This document shows, piece by piece, positions 8,875 to 17,810 of a stretch of DNA of 64,000 nucleotides (within the stretch, counting starts at the first letter, position 1; the number at the start of each line of letters is the position of its first letter). Source of the stretch: JAWKWH01 sp965204295. Its GTDB lineage: Bacteria; Pseudomonadota; Alphaproteobacteria; Rhizobiales; Rhizobiaceae. The position numbers and the translations under genes are program-made. Under the pieces are notes generated by a model. That model was given only the letters and a program-made list of their open reading frames with translations. It ran no database searches and was not told the DNA's origin. The stretch covers positions 2,604,001 to 2,668,000 of the forward strand of contig OZ241973.1 of NCBI GenBank assembly GCA_965204295.1, written 5' to 3'.

Positions 8875-8986
8875 CGCGCGGAAACTAGCGCGTCGGGCCT
8901 GATCGTCAAACTGAATTTGGCGTGAGAAACGCAAGACGCATGAAACGCCCGGCGTTCATTTGGCCGATTGGCCGGTCGCCCCGGTG

Positions 8987-9112
8987 TTAGCCCTGGCGGG
9001 CCTTGAAGCGGGGATTGATCTTGTTGATGACGTAAATGCGGCCTTTGCGGCGCACCATGCGGTTTTCGCGATGGCGGCTTTTCAGCGCTTTCATCGAATT
9101 CCTGATCTTCAT
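8987..9112 (-). CDS. rpmJ: 50S ribosomal protein L36 (41-residue alphaproteobacterial form)
   Basis: The 41-residue protein begins MKIRNSMKALKSRH and continues RMVRRKGRIYVINK, ending NPRFKARQG. This is the short basic L36 form that lacks the zinc cysteines (no Cys at all) and carries the extra N-terminal residues seen in alphaproteobacteria. It is a component of the large ribosomal subunit. The gene stands alone, as it does in related genomes. Start 9112 gives the full conserved N-terminus; MKALKS at 9094 would be too short. Confidence 0.93.
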   Translation of the reverse strand: MKIRNSMKALKSRHRENRMVRRKGRIYVINKINPRFKARQG

Positions 9113-9255
9113 CGGTCCGATCCGTCCCGTTCGCGACGACCATCGAACACGCCGCCGCATCAAAGTGAACAACGCGCCCGAAAGCGCGCCAAATCCGTTG
9201 CGCGGTTCATACGGGAGACGCCGCCGGAATGTCAAGCGCGCAACCGCCGTCAGTG

Positions 9256-9960
9256 CTACGACAAAAGCCAGCCGCCATCGACATCAATCGTCGTGCCGGT
9301 GACGAAATCGTTGCCGATCATGAAGAGGATGGCCTCGGCGACCTCATCGGGAGCGCCGGCGCGCGGAATCGGGTTGTTTCCGGTGGCTTTCCTGTACAAT
9401 TCTTCCCGCGCCGCCCGGTCGGACGGCCACATCGGCGTATCGATGATGCCGGGGGAAACGACATTCAGCCGCCTGGGCACGATTTCGGGCGCCACCGCCC
9501 GCACGAAAGCCTCGACCGCGCCCCCGACCGACGAAAGCGAAACCTGACCGGGCCGGGCCTTGCGGGCGGGCGCACCGCTCACCAGCACAATCGTCCCGTC
9601 TTCGGCCATGCGTTCCGTTCCAAACCGAACGACGTTTGCGTACCCCCACAATTTGTCGAAAGAGGCCCGGTAGCCATCCGGGTCCATCGACAGGAACGGG
9701 CCAACGGAACGTTCACCGCCGGTCGCGGCGCTGACCAGAATGTCGAACCGCGCGTGTTCCGTGAACAACGCCTGCAAGGCGTCGCGATCGCGCACATCGC
9801 ATTTCGCCAGGTCGATGCCGTCCGGAACGTCGCCTGCCCGGTCCGGATTGCGGCTGATTGCAACGACCGCCACGCCCTTTTCGGCCAACTGCCGGGCCGC
9901 AGCCAGACCTATGCCGGACGTTCCGCCGAACACCAGCGCTTTCCTGCCTTCGATTTTCAT
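9256..9960 (-). CDS. Atypical short-chain dehydrogenase/reductase-like protein lacking the YxxxK motif
   Basis: A 234-residue Rossmann-fold SDR protein. The cofactor motif GGTSGIG, the DVRDRDAL segment and a C-terminal TGTTIDVDGGWLL are intact. Where classical SDRs carry Tyr-x-x-x-Lys the sequence reads VSLSSVGGAVEAF, so neither catalytic residue is present. It may bind a nucleotide without classical reductase chemistry, or belong to an SDR subgroup with this change; the rest looks unbroken. ATG 9960 follows a purine-rich GGGGGGAA. It is divergent from mutL. Confidence 0.85.
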   Translation of the reverse strand: MKIEGRKALVFGGTSGIGLAAARQLAEKGVAVVAISRNPDRAGDVPDGIDLAKCDVRDRDALQALFTEHARFDILVSAATGGERSVGPFLSMDPDGYRASFDKLWGYANVVRFGTERMAEDGTIVLVSGAPARKARPGQVSLSSVGGAVEAFVRAVAPEIVPRRLNVVSPGIIDTPMWPSDRAAREELYRKATGNNPIPRAGAPDEVAEAILFMIGNDFVTGTTIDVDGGWLLS

Positions 9961-10091
9961 TTCCCCCCCCGAGCCCCTCACCTGATCGACCTGATTGCAT
10001 AGGCCGCGAACCGTGTCAGTCAAGCGTTTCGTCTTTCGCGGCTGGTTCAAACCGCTTGGGCGGCAAGCGCGAATCTGCTTATATACGCGGC

Positions 10092-11882
10092 ATGGCCATA
10101 CGCAAACTGTCGGATACGATGATCAACCGAATCGCCGCCGGCGAGGTGGTTGAACGGCCTGCGAGCGTGGTCAAGGAACTTGTCGAGAACGCGCTGGACG
10201 CCGGCGCGACCGGCATCGAAATCACGACGGCCGGCGGCGGTTTGAACCTGATCCGTGTGACCGACAACGGTTCCGGCATGGCTCCGGGGGAGCTTGAACT
10301 CGCGATTTCGCGCCATTGCACGTCCAAGCTCGGCGACGACATTTTTGATATCAGGTCCCTGGGATTTCGCGGCGAGGCCCTTCCGTCCATCGGATCCGTC
10401 GCGAATGTGACCATCCGATCCCGGCGGCCCGACGACGACAGCGCGGCCGAAATCACGATCGAGGGCGGCAGAACCGGCAGGCCGAGACCATCCGCCGGCA
10501 ATCCGGGAACCATAGTCGAAGTTCGCGACCTGTTCTTTTCGACGCCGGCGCGGCTGAAATTCATGAAGTCCGAACGCGCGGAGGCGGCCGCCGTCACCGA
10601 TGCGGTCAGGCGGGTAGCGATCGCGTTCCCGCACATCGATTTCCTGCTTGCCGGCGGCGACCGGCAGACACTCCGATATTCCGCAACGGCAGGCGATTCG
10701 AATGGCCGTCTTGCCCGTATTGCCGAAGTGATTGGCAGCGACTTTCCGGATAACGCCGTTTCCATCGAGGCGGAACGGGATGGCGTTCGCCTCTCCGGAT
10801 TTGCATCCATACCGTCTTTCAACCGCGGCAATGCCCGGCATCAGCACATGCACGTCAACGGCAGGCCGGTGCGGGACAAGATGCTGGCGGGAGCGATCCG
10901 CGGCGCTTATGCCGATCTGCTGCCGCGCGACCGCCATGCCATGACGGCGCTTGATCTGGTGATCGATCCCACCCTCGTGGACGTCAACGTTCATCCGGCC
11001 AAGGCGGATGTACGGTTTCGCGACCCGGGACTTGTGCGCGGTTTGATCGTCGGCGCAATCCGGCAGGCGCTGGCGAACGAAGGTGTCAGGTCGTCGACCT
11101 CCGGCGCCGACGCGATGATAGGCGCGTTTCGAGGAGGTCCGGGTCGGGCACGTCGCCATGACGCCGCCTACGACATCGACACGTCGCCCAACCGTCCGCT
11201 AGGCGGATTTGGAGAATCCGGACAGGTTGCCTTCGGCAACTTCCCGCCAGAAGAAGGCTCCAATGTCCGTGCCGGAGACAGAGAGCCAGAAGAGGAGATG
11301 TTTTTTCGGCCATTGGGCGCGGCTCGCGCTCAGGTGCATGAAAATTACATCATCTCGCAGACCGCGGATTCGCTTGTGATCGTCGATCAGCACGCAGCCC
11401 ACGAACGGCTGGTCTATGAGGCGCTGAAACAGGCGCTGTCGGTGAAACCGATGGCTTCGCAAATGCTTTTGTTGCCGGAAATTATCGACATGCCGGAAGA
11501 CGATGCGGACCGGCTCGCCGAACAGGCCGACGCGTTGAAACGCTTCGGTCTCGGTCTGGAACGGTTCGGCCCGGGAGCAATCTGTGTGCGCGAAACGCCG
11601 GCGATGCTGGGTGAAGTCGATGCGGTCGCCCTTGTTCGCGATCTGTCGGACGAACTGGCCGAAGGGGAAACGGATGGCTTGGAAAGCCGCCTGAACAGGA
11701 TCGCGGCGACAATGGCTTGTCACGGATCGGTCCGCTCCGGCCGCAGGTTGAAGCCGGATGAAATGAATGCGCTTTTGCGACAAATGGAAAACACACCGGG
11801 CTCCGACACATGCAATCATGGCCGGCCAACCTGGATCGAGCTTAAATTGACCGATATCGAAAAACTGTTTCATCGCCGGTAA
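10092..11882 (+). CDS. mutL: DNA mismatch repair protein MutL
   Basis: 596 residues, GHKL ATPase plus dimerisation domain. MutL couples MutS mismatch recognition to strand incision. Visible motifs are ENALDAGA, TDNGSGM, FRGEALPSIGSVA and the transducer NVHPAKADVRF. The C-terminal domain has DQHAAHERLVYE, fitting the DQHA(x)2E(x)4E endonuclease motif of MutL from bacteria without MutH, so this protein is probably itself the nicking enzyme. ATG 10092 begins the conserved MAIRKLSDTMINRIAAGEV; the upstream open frame is not MutL-like. It is divergent from the SDR gene. It appears intact. Confidence 0.97.
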   Translation: MAIRKLSDTMINRIAAGEVVERPASVVKELVENALDAGATGIEITTAGGGLNLIRVTDNGSGMAPGELELAISRHCTSKLGDDIFDIRSLGFRGEALPSIGSVANVTIRSRRPDDDSAAEITIEGGRTGRPRPSAGNPGTIVEVRDLFFSTPARLKFMKSERAEAAAVTDAVRRVAIAFPHIDFLLAGGDRQTLRYSATAGDSNGRLARIAEVIGSDFPDNAVSIEAERDGVRLSGFASIPSFNRGNARHQHMHVNGRPVRDKMLAGAIRGAYADLLPRDRHAMTALDLVIDPTLVDVNVHPAKADVRFRDPGLVRGLIVGAIRQALANEGVRSSTSGADAMIGAFRGGPGRARRHDAAYDIDTSPNRPLGGFGESGQVAFGNFPPEEGSNVRAGDREPEEEMFFRPLGAARAQVHENYIISQTADSLVIVDQHAAHERLVYEALKQALSVKPMASQMLLLPEIIDMPEDDADRLAEQADALKRFGLGLERFGPGAICVRETPAMLGEVDAVALVRDLSDELAEGETDGLESRLNRIAATMACHGSVRSGRRLKPDEMNALLRQMENTPGSDTCNHGRPTWIELKLTDIEKLFHRR

Positions 11883-12010
11883 GCGCCGAAGGAGACTGAA
11901 TGTCATTGGCGCCAGCATTGATTGAGACCGCCGGGGTCGAACGATCCACAAGCCGAATATGCCAGCCGTACCGGCGATTTTATCCGGTTTAACCGGCTTT
12001 ATTTGCGCAA

Positions 12011-13525
12011 ATGAACGATTCGAATCCCAAAAACGGCCAATCGAACGCGTTGGAATTCACGGTTTCGGAGATTTCCGGCGCGCTGAAACGCGTGGTCGAG
12101 GATGCGTTCGGCCATGTCCGGGTTCTCGGAGAGATATCGGGGTATCGCGGACCGCATTCATCCGGGCACGCCTATTTCTCGCTCAAGGACGCGCGGGCGC
12201 GTCTGGAAGCGGTGATCTGGCGCAGCGTCTTCTCGAAACTGAAATTTCCGCCCGAAGAAGGGCTGGAAGTCGTCGCGTCCGGCAGATTGACCACATATCA
12301 GGGATCGTCAAAATACCAGATCGTCATCGACAAACTTGAACCGGCCGGCGCCGGGGCACTGATGGCTTTGCTCGAAGCGCGCAGGAAACAGCTCGCTGCG
12401 GAAGGTCTGTTTGATGAAGCGCGCAAGCAACCGCCGCCCTTCATGCCGAAAATCATCGGTGTGGTGACGTCGCCGACCGGCGCCGTCATTCGCGATATCG
12501 TCCATCGGATTGCCGATCGTTTTCCGCTGCATGTCATCGTCTGGCCGGTTCGGGTGCAGGGAGAGACATCCGCCATGGAGGCCACGGCGGCGGTCGAGGG
12601 ATTCAACAGGCTTGAAGCGGCAGGTTCGGTTCCTCGTCCCGATGTGATCATCGTCGCGCGTGGCGGGGGAAGCCTGGAAGACCTCTGGGGATTCAATGAC
12701 GAAACGCTGGTGCGCACGGTTGCGGCGTCCGGCATTCCGGTAATCTCGGCGATCGGACACGAAACCGACCGGACGTTGATAGACCTTGCCGCCGACGTTC
12801 GCGCGCCGACGCCGACCGGCGCGGCGGAAATGGCCGTTCCCGTCAGGGCCGATCTGGAGGCGGAACTGGCTTCGCTGTCCGCCCGCCTCAAGTCCGCCAT
12901 CTCACGCGATTTCGACCGTCGGCGTCACTCTGCCCGTTCGGCGGCGCGCGCCCTGCCCACCCCGGATCAGCTGCTGGCCTTGCCGCGCCGCAGGTTCGAC
13001 GAACTCGAATCGCGTCTGGCCCGTGCGCTGAGCGGCGGCGCGCGGCAAAAGCGAGCGCAACTTGCGGCCGTCAGGCTCAACGGCATGCTGCTGTCGCGAT
13101 TGGTTCGGGAGCGCGGTTCATCGTTGCGGGCGGTTGCGCGGCGCATCCGCCCGGAGCCGATCGAGGACCGTATCCGGCTAAGCCGTGAGCGCGCCGATCA
13201 GGCGGTCGCGCGGGCAGACCGCGCCAATCGGAACCTGCTTGAGCGAAAACGGCGCTCAATTGCCGAGGCGGCGAGGCTGCTGGCGTCCCTCGCCTATCCC
13301 GCCGTTCTGAAGCGGGGCTATGCGATCGTTTCCACGGCCGATGGCCGGACATTGATCCGCGCAGGCGAGGTCAAAGGCGGCGACGCGCTTGCGCTTCGCT
13401 TCGCGGACGGCGAGGTCGGGGCGACCGCGCACGAGTCGGAAGCCGGGACGAGCCGCAAGGTGAAGGCTTCCAAACGCAATTCGCGTTCGTCGAAATCCGA
13501 TGCGGGCCAAGGCTCGTTGTTTTGA
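12011..13525 (+). CDS. xseA: Exodeoxyribonuclease VII large subunit
   Basis: 504 residues with an N-terminal OB-fold (EFTVSEISGALKRVVEDAF through QIVIDKLEPAG) and the exonuclease VII core (IIGVVTSPTGAVIRDI, DVIIVARGGGSLEDLW, VISAIGHETDRTLID and the region PTPTGAAEMAVP). With XseB it degrades single-stranded DNA in both directions. A long basic coiled-coil region and a short GQGSLF tail end the protein. No xseB is seen in the window, which is normal since the two genes are usually apart. It lies 128 bp after mutL on the same strand and may be co-transcribed with it. Confidence 0.95.
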   Translation: MNDSNPKNGQSNALEFTVSEISGALKRVVEDAFGHVRVLGEISGYRGPHSSGHAYFSLKDARARLEAVIWRSVFSKLKFPPEEGLEVVASGRLTTYQGSSKYQIVIDKLEPAGAGALMALLEARRKQLAAEGLFDEARKQPPPFMPKIIGVVTSPTGAVIRDIVHRIADRFPLHVIVWPVRVQGETSAMEATAAVEGFNRLEAAGSVPRPDVIIVARGGGSLEDLWGFNDETLVRTVAASGIPVISAIGHETDRTLIDLAADVRAPTPTGAAEMAVPVRADLEAELASLSARLKSAISRDFDRRRHSARSAARALPTPDQLLALPRRRFDELESRLARALSGGARQKRAQLAAVRLNGMLLSRLVRERGSSLRAVARRIRPEPIEDRIRLSRERADQAVARADRANRNLLERKRRSIAEAARLLASLAYPAVLKRGYAIVSTADGRTLIRAGEVKGGDALALRFADGEVGATAHESEAGTSRKVKASKRNSRSSKSDAGQGSLF

Positions 13526-13583
13526 CCGGAAACGACGCGGCCGCAGAAATGTCCGCCCGACAGACCGACTGTGTGATGAACGA

Positions 13584-13660
13584 TGGTACGGTTGGGTGGA
13601 TTCGAACCACCGACCTTTGGAGCCACAATCCAACGCTCTAACCAACTGAGCTACAACCGC
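13584..13660 (-). tRNA. tRNA-His (GTG anticodon) with A73 and no encoded G-1
   Basis: A complete 77-nt cloverleaf on the minus strand: acceptor GCGGTTG pairing with CAACCGT (first pair G-U), D arm with AGTTGGTTA, anticodon stem TTGGA/TCCAA with loop TTGTGGC (anticodon GTG), T arm GGTGG-TTCGAAT-CCACC, discriminator A and encoded CCA. Most tRNA-His have an extra G-1 paired to C73. Here the discriminator is A and the base before G1 does not make the usual G-1:C73 pair. This is the published alphaproteobacterial exception and supports the taxonomic placement. Confidence 0.95.
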
Positions 13661-13788
13661 GTGTCCATGACCGGTTCCTGCTCGTGAAATACGAACTTGA
13701 AACGCCAATTGCAAGCGCAGTTTTCGGGGCGCCGGTCGGGCGTGTGTCGCGGGAGCCCATTTGAACGCTCCCGGACGATTGCGGACAT

Positions 13789-13816
13789 GAAAAAAGCCGG
13801 GGGAGGAAGTCCCGGC
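13789..13816 (-). terminator. Intrinsic terminator of the phasin gene
   Basis: On the minus strand a GCCGGG...CCCGGC stem (13796-13816) with a purine/pyrimidine-skewed loop is followed by a T-tract (13789-13795). It lies about 30 bp after the phasin stop, a textbook Rho-independent terminator. Confidence 0.85.
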
Positions 13817-13846
13817 TTCTTTTTCTGATCGGCGGAAACGCGCCGA

Positions 13847-14299
13847 TCAGGCAGCCTTGATGTCGGCCAGCGCCCTGGTATACGCGTCTTTGACCGGCTT
13901 GAAGACATCTTCGACGGCCCTGGTCGACACGGCCTGCAAATCCTTCATTTGAGCGGCGGCGACTTCCGCCTGCTTGCGGGCGAACGCGGTCTGCAATTCA
14001 ACCAGATTGGAAAGCGTGGTGACGCTGGCCAACGCCCCGAGGTGGTCGAAACCGGCATCGACATTGGCGCGCATGGCGGCAATAGACTTCAGCGACCATT
14101 CATTGCTGACGATCTTGGCGTTCTCGAACGACTCTTCGAGCGCTTTTTGCGCGGTCTCGGTATTGTCTTTCAACTTGGCGTAAGCCTGGCTTGATTGCTC
14201 AATGCCCTTCTCGGTAAACGCACGGAACTGATCGGTTGCGGCGGCGGCATCGAATGTCGCAAACTCTGCCGTGTTTTCGTTTTTGGCGGTCTTGGTCAT
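13847..14299 (-). CDS. Phasin family protein
   Basis: A 150-residue Ala-rich amphipathic helical protein of the phasin_2 type: FRAFTEKGIEQSSQAYAKLK near 25-44, SLKSIAAMRANVDAGFDHL near 70-88, LVELQTAFARKQAEV. Phasins coat polyhydroxyalkanoate granules, and the upstream TGC-N3-GCA repeats, typical of the PHA repressor PhaR, support that role. It is monocistronic, with its own terminator at 13789. Elsewhere in the window the acetoacetate-CoA ligase, 3-hydroxybutyryl-CoA dehydrogenase and ETF genes fit PHB turnover. Confidence 0.9.
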   Translation of the reverse strand: MTKTAKNENTAEFATFDAAAATDQFRAFTEKGIEQSSQAYAKLKDNTETAQKALEESFENAKIVSNEWSLKSIAAMRANVDAGFDHLGALASVTTLSNLVELQTAFARKQAEVAAAQMKDLQAVSTRAVEDVFKPVKDAYTRALADIKAA

Positions 14300-14364
14300 C
14301 TTTCTCGTCCTTCATCATTTGCGCCCGTTGGGCAGGATCGGAACCTATATAGGGAAGATTTTTG

Positions 14365-14391
14365 TGCATCGCAACATATTTTTGCACCGCA
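14365..14391. promoter_or_regulatory. Putative PhaR operator pair upstream of phasin
   Basis: Two TGC-N3-GCA dyads, TGCATCGCA (14365-14373) and TGCACCGCA (14383-14391), are spaced 18 bp start to start and lie 66-92 bp upstream of the phasin start. Known alphaproteobacterial PhaR/AniA sites are TGC-N3-GCA rich and lie before phasin genes. Binding is inferred from motif and context. Confidence 0.6.
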
Positions 14392-14569
14392 GCATTTTTG
14401 CGATCGTTAACCACGGACCGACAATAACGCCGCGATTTCACTTACATTTGTGGACGCCGGAAAGAGATCGATTTATTAACAGGGGGTAAAGACGGGTTGA
14501 CCGATGGCCCGGCGCGACGCCGCACGGCCATGGCTAGGTAAAAGCGTAACAAAACGATGGACTTGCCGC

Positions 14570-17500
14570 ATGACCACCGGCGCCTACTCTTTTCTTGACA
14601 TCGCCGTGAGCGATGGCGCGCGGCATCACTTCGCGGTTGGCGACCCGCTGATATTGCTGTCGGCGGATTTGCGGACGCTCGTCTGGGTGAACGGCCCCGG
14701 CGCGATATTGCTGGGTTTCGACAACATCGAAGATGCGCTGAGCTCTCCGCTGAAACTCGGTGAGAATGTACGCCGGCAGATTCGTGCGACCCCGGGATTT
14801 CCGGCTCTTGAGACCCCGCGCGCCTTGACCATCCGCCTGAATAGCGGCCTCCAAAGCGCCCTGCTGAATTGTTCGGCCGGTAAAATTGTCCTGCCGGACG
14901 GGAATGACGGTATCCTGCTCGCCGTCGCCAACGGCGCCCCCCCCGGATTGGATGAAACCAGGGTCGCCGCGCGCGCGATTTCAGGTTTCGACGCGCCGGG
15001 CCGTTGCGCCGCGCTTGTTGACGCCGATGGCGATATCGTCTCCGCCGGCAGCGGATTTTCCGGCGACACGATTTCACCGGACACCGTGCGAACGCTTGTT
15101 CGGAAAGCGTCAGGCGAGCGGGACCGTCTTGTCAGACGCGTGACGCCGGGACCCAATGGAGACATCGCCGCCGGGATTGGCCGGTTGACCGACGTTCCGG
15201 CGCTGTATCTTCTGATTGCGGTCGAGGATACGACCGGCGCCGACGGGCGGGCGCCCGACAAAGCCGCCGGCCCGCAATCTCCGGTCGTTCCGGCAGAAAG
15301 AGAAGCAGGGACAGTCGGCGATGCCGGCGGAATCGAGACCGTGGTTCCCGCACGGCCACGCGACCTTGAAGAGCAGGCCGAAGATACGCCTGAACGGGCA
15401 TATGCCCCCATCAATGAAGGCGTGCGATCCGAACGTTCCGCGCATGACAAACCGGGTGCTGACAAATTCGCGCGCTCCGCGACGGAAGCCGTCAGATTTG
15501 TATGGCGTACGGATGCGAGGGGACGGTTCAGCGCGATATCCGAGGAATTCGCGACGGCCGTCGGAACAGAGACGGCCGATATGATCGGCAGAACATTCGC
15601 GGATGTCGCCAAAACGCTTGGCATTGACGCCGATGGCGAGATCGCCGGGTTGCTCGACCGGCGGGATACGTGGTCGGGACGGTCGGTAATGTGGCCGCTC
15701 GTCAATGAGGCGAAGCGCGTTCCCGTCGACCTGGCGGCGCTGCCCGCCTATTCCCGCGAGCGAATCTTCGAGGGATTTCGCGGTTTCGGCGTGGTGAGAC
15801 TGAGCGAAACCGTTGAGGATGAATCGGATGCTGGACGGCCATCGGCAACGGATCCGGCGGATGATCCGTTTCCGGGCGGGAAACCGGCCGTTCAGGTTGC
15901 GCCGCCGCTCGGCGGCGGCGAAAGCGACAAGATAATCCGCCTTGCCGCGCACCGGCAGGGTTCTCCGGGCGTCGAATTGTCGGAAACCGAGGAATCGGCA
16001 TTTCGGGAAATCGGTGAGCGTTTGAAGAACGAAATCGATACCGGCGACGAATCCCCGACAGCGTCGGGCGCCAACGACAAAACGGACATTGGCCAGCGGT
16101 CTCCCGCGCCGGAAACCCGTGACGGCGGGACGCAGGCCGAACATGGCCGGTCGTTTGACGACGCCCCGGATGACAAGGGCATCGCAATTGCGACGTCCGG
16201 ATTCATGCCGTCCGCGTTCGCAGCCCCGGTCTGGCCTCCCGCCGGCGGTTCCGACGTATCGGTGCTCGAACAGCTTCCGGTCGCCGTTCTGATCAGGTCG
16301 GGAGACGCGCTGCATTACGTCAATCCGGAATTTCTGAGGCTCACCGGGTATCGGTCGATCGATGAACTGGATCGAGCCGGTGGATTCGATGTCCTGTTCG
16401 CCGGCCCTGACGGTCTGTCGGAAGACGACGAAGACCCGGCGCGACCGGCCATGCGCCTGATCACGCGCGACGGCTCGGAGAAACTGTGCGAGGCCCATTT
16501 GCGGTCGGTCGGATGGGGCGGCAACCGCGCCCTCATGCTGGCTGTCCGGCCTGTTTCGCTGTTTTCGCCGCCGATGGACGGACCGGAATCGATCGATGAC
16601 GATCTCAATGACCGTATCCGGGAACTGACCGCAATTCTGGACACGGCGACCGACGGTGTCGTGTTGTTGACGCCCTCCGGCAGCATAAGGTCTCTGAACC
16701 GGTCGGCGGAAGCCTTGTTCGGTTTCGATTCAGGCGAACTGATCGGCAAGCCCTTCAAGGTCCTGTTTGCGTTTGAAAGTCAGCGGGCGGCGGACGATTA
16801 TCTGTCCGGCCTGTCCGGCAACGGAGTTGCGAGTGTTCTGAATGACGGCCGGGAGGTGATCGGCCGGGAAGCGCGGGGACGATTCATACCGCTGTTCATG
16901 ACCATGGGGAAACTGCCCGGCGAACGCGGATACTGCGCCGTGATGCGGGATATCACCCCGTGGAAACGAGCCGAGGAGGAATTCACCCGGGCCCGTGGAC
17001 AAGCCGAACGGGCGTCATCCCTGAAAACGGATTTTCTGGCGAAGATCAGCCACGAAGTGCGTACACCGCTAAACGCGATCATCGGTTTCTCGGAACTGAT
17101 GATCGACGAGAAGTTCGGTCCCGTCGGCAACGCCCGTTACACGGACTATCTGCGGGACATCAACCGGTCCGGCAATCATGTGCTCGATCTCGTCAACGAC
17201 CTTCTCGATATCTCCAAGATCGAGGCCGGGGAACAGGACATGGAGTTCGAGTCCGTCTCTCTCAACGATGCGCTCGCCTACGCCGTAGCCATCATGCAGC
17301 CACAGGCCAATCGCGAGAGAGTGATCATACGCTCCAGTTTCGCATCCAATCTGCCCGAGGTCGTCGCCGATTTGAAAACAGTCAGGCAGATCGCGCTCAA
17401 TCTGCTGTCCAACGCCATACGATTCACGCCCGCCGGCGGGCAGGTCATCGTTTCCACCGTTTATGAACCAGCGGGCGATGTCATCATGCGGGTTCGCGAC

Positions 17501-17722
17501 ACCGGCATCGGCATGTCGAGGGTGGAAATCGAGCAGGCCATGAGGCCGTTCAGGCAGATCAGGCCGCTGAATACGCGGCGCGGCGACGGAACCGGGCTGG
17601 GCCTGCCGCTGACAAAGGCGATGGTGGAAGGCAACCGCGCGGGATTTGCCATTGATTCGAAACCCGATGAGGGAACGGTCGTCGAAGTGACTTTTCCGCC
17701 GACACGGGTGCTGGCCGATTAG
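14570..17722 (+). CDS. PdhS/PleC/DivJ-type cytoplasmic sensor histidine kinase with PAS domains
   Basis: About 1050 residues, no transmembrane segments. The long N-terminal part has weak PAS-like units and acidic low-complexity linkers. PAS domains are recognisable near residues 575-660 (LPVAVLIRSGDALHYVNPEFLRLTGY) and near 690-800 (ILDTATDGVVLLTPSG, FGFDSGELIGKPF). The kinase core has HisKA with His828 in SHEVRTPLNAIIGFSEL, then DLLDISKIEAG, N box NLLSNAIRFTP, G1 DTGIGM and G2 GTGLGLPL. The closest architecture known to me is Brucella PdhS, an essential soluble kinase of the DivK/CtrA pathway; the exact role is inferred. ATG 14570 is preferred; 14504 is possible. Confidence 0.85.
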   Translation: MTTGAYSFLDIAVSDGARHHFAVGDPLILLSADLRTLVWVNGPGAILLGFDNIEDALSSPLKLGENVRRQIRATPGFPALETPRALTIRLNSGLQSALLNCSAGKIVLPDGNDGILLAVANGAPPGLDETRVAARAISGFDAPGRCAALVDADGDIVSAGSGFSGDTISPDTVRTLVRKASGERDRLVRRVTPGPNGDIAAGIGRLTDVPALYLLIAVEDTTGADGRAPDKAAGPQSPVVPAEREAGTVGDAGGIETVVPARPRDLEEQAEDTPERAYAPINEGVRSERSAHDKPGADKFARSATEAVRFVWRTDARGRFSAISEEFATAVGTETADMIGRTFADVAKTLGIDADGEIAGLLDRRDTWSGRSVMWPLVNEAKRVPVDLAALPAYSRERIFEGFRGFGVVRLSETVEDESDAGRPSATDPADDPFPGGKPAVQVAPPLGGGESDKIIRLAAHRQGSPGVELSETEESAFREIGERLKNEIDTGDESPTASGANDKTDIGQRSPAPETRDGGTQAEHGRSFDDAPDDKGIAIATSGFMPSAFAAPVWPPAGGSDVSVLEQLPVAVLIRSGDALHYVNPEFLRLTGYRSIDELDRAGGFDVLFAGPDGLSEDDEDPARPAMRLITRDGSEKLCEAHLRSVGWGGNRALMLAVRPVSLFSPPMDGPESIDDDLNDRIRELTAILDTATDGVVLLTPSGSIRSLNRSAEALFGFDSGELIGKPFKVLFAFESQRAADDYLSGLSGNGVASVLNDGREVIGREARGRFIPLFMTMGKLPGERGYCAVMRDITPWKRAEEEFTRARGQAERASSLKTDFLAKISHEVRTPLNAIIGFSELMIDEKFGPVGNARYTDYLRDINRSGNHVLDLVNDLLDISKIEAGEQDMEFESVSLNDALAYAVAIMQPQANRERVIIRSSFASNLPEVVADLKTVRQIALNLLSNAIRFTPAGGQVIVSTVYEPAGDVIMRVRDTGIGMSRVEIEQAMRPFRQIRPLNTRRGDGTGLGLPLTKAMVEGNRAGFAIDSKPDEGTVVEVTFPPTRVLAD

Positions 17723-17810
17723 CCCGGCCCCGCCGCCGCGCGCCATTGACCTTGCGAACTCATGGCCTCATATGCGCCAGACCGGTCATCCGACGGAGCG
17801 GAATTGCCGA

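Noticed and set aside
14407..14414. CtrA-like TTAACCAC half site before the PdhS-like kinase
   Set aside because: A single half site without the TTAA-N7-TTAA pair; too short to support regulation by CtrA.
15110..16498. Large minus-strand open frame over the histidine kinase
   Set aside because: It is antisense to a clear PAS/kinase gene; its composition is arginine-rich shadow text without family features.
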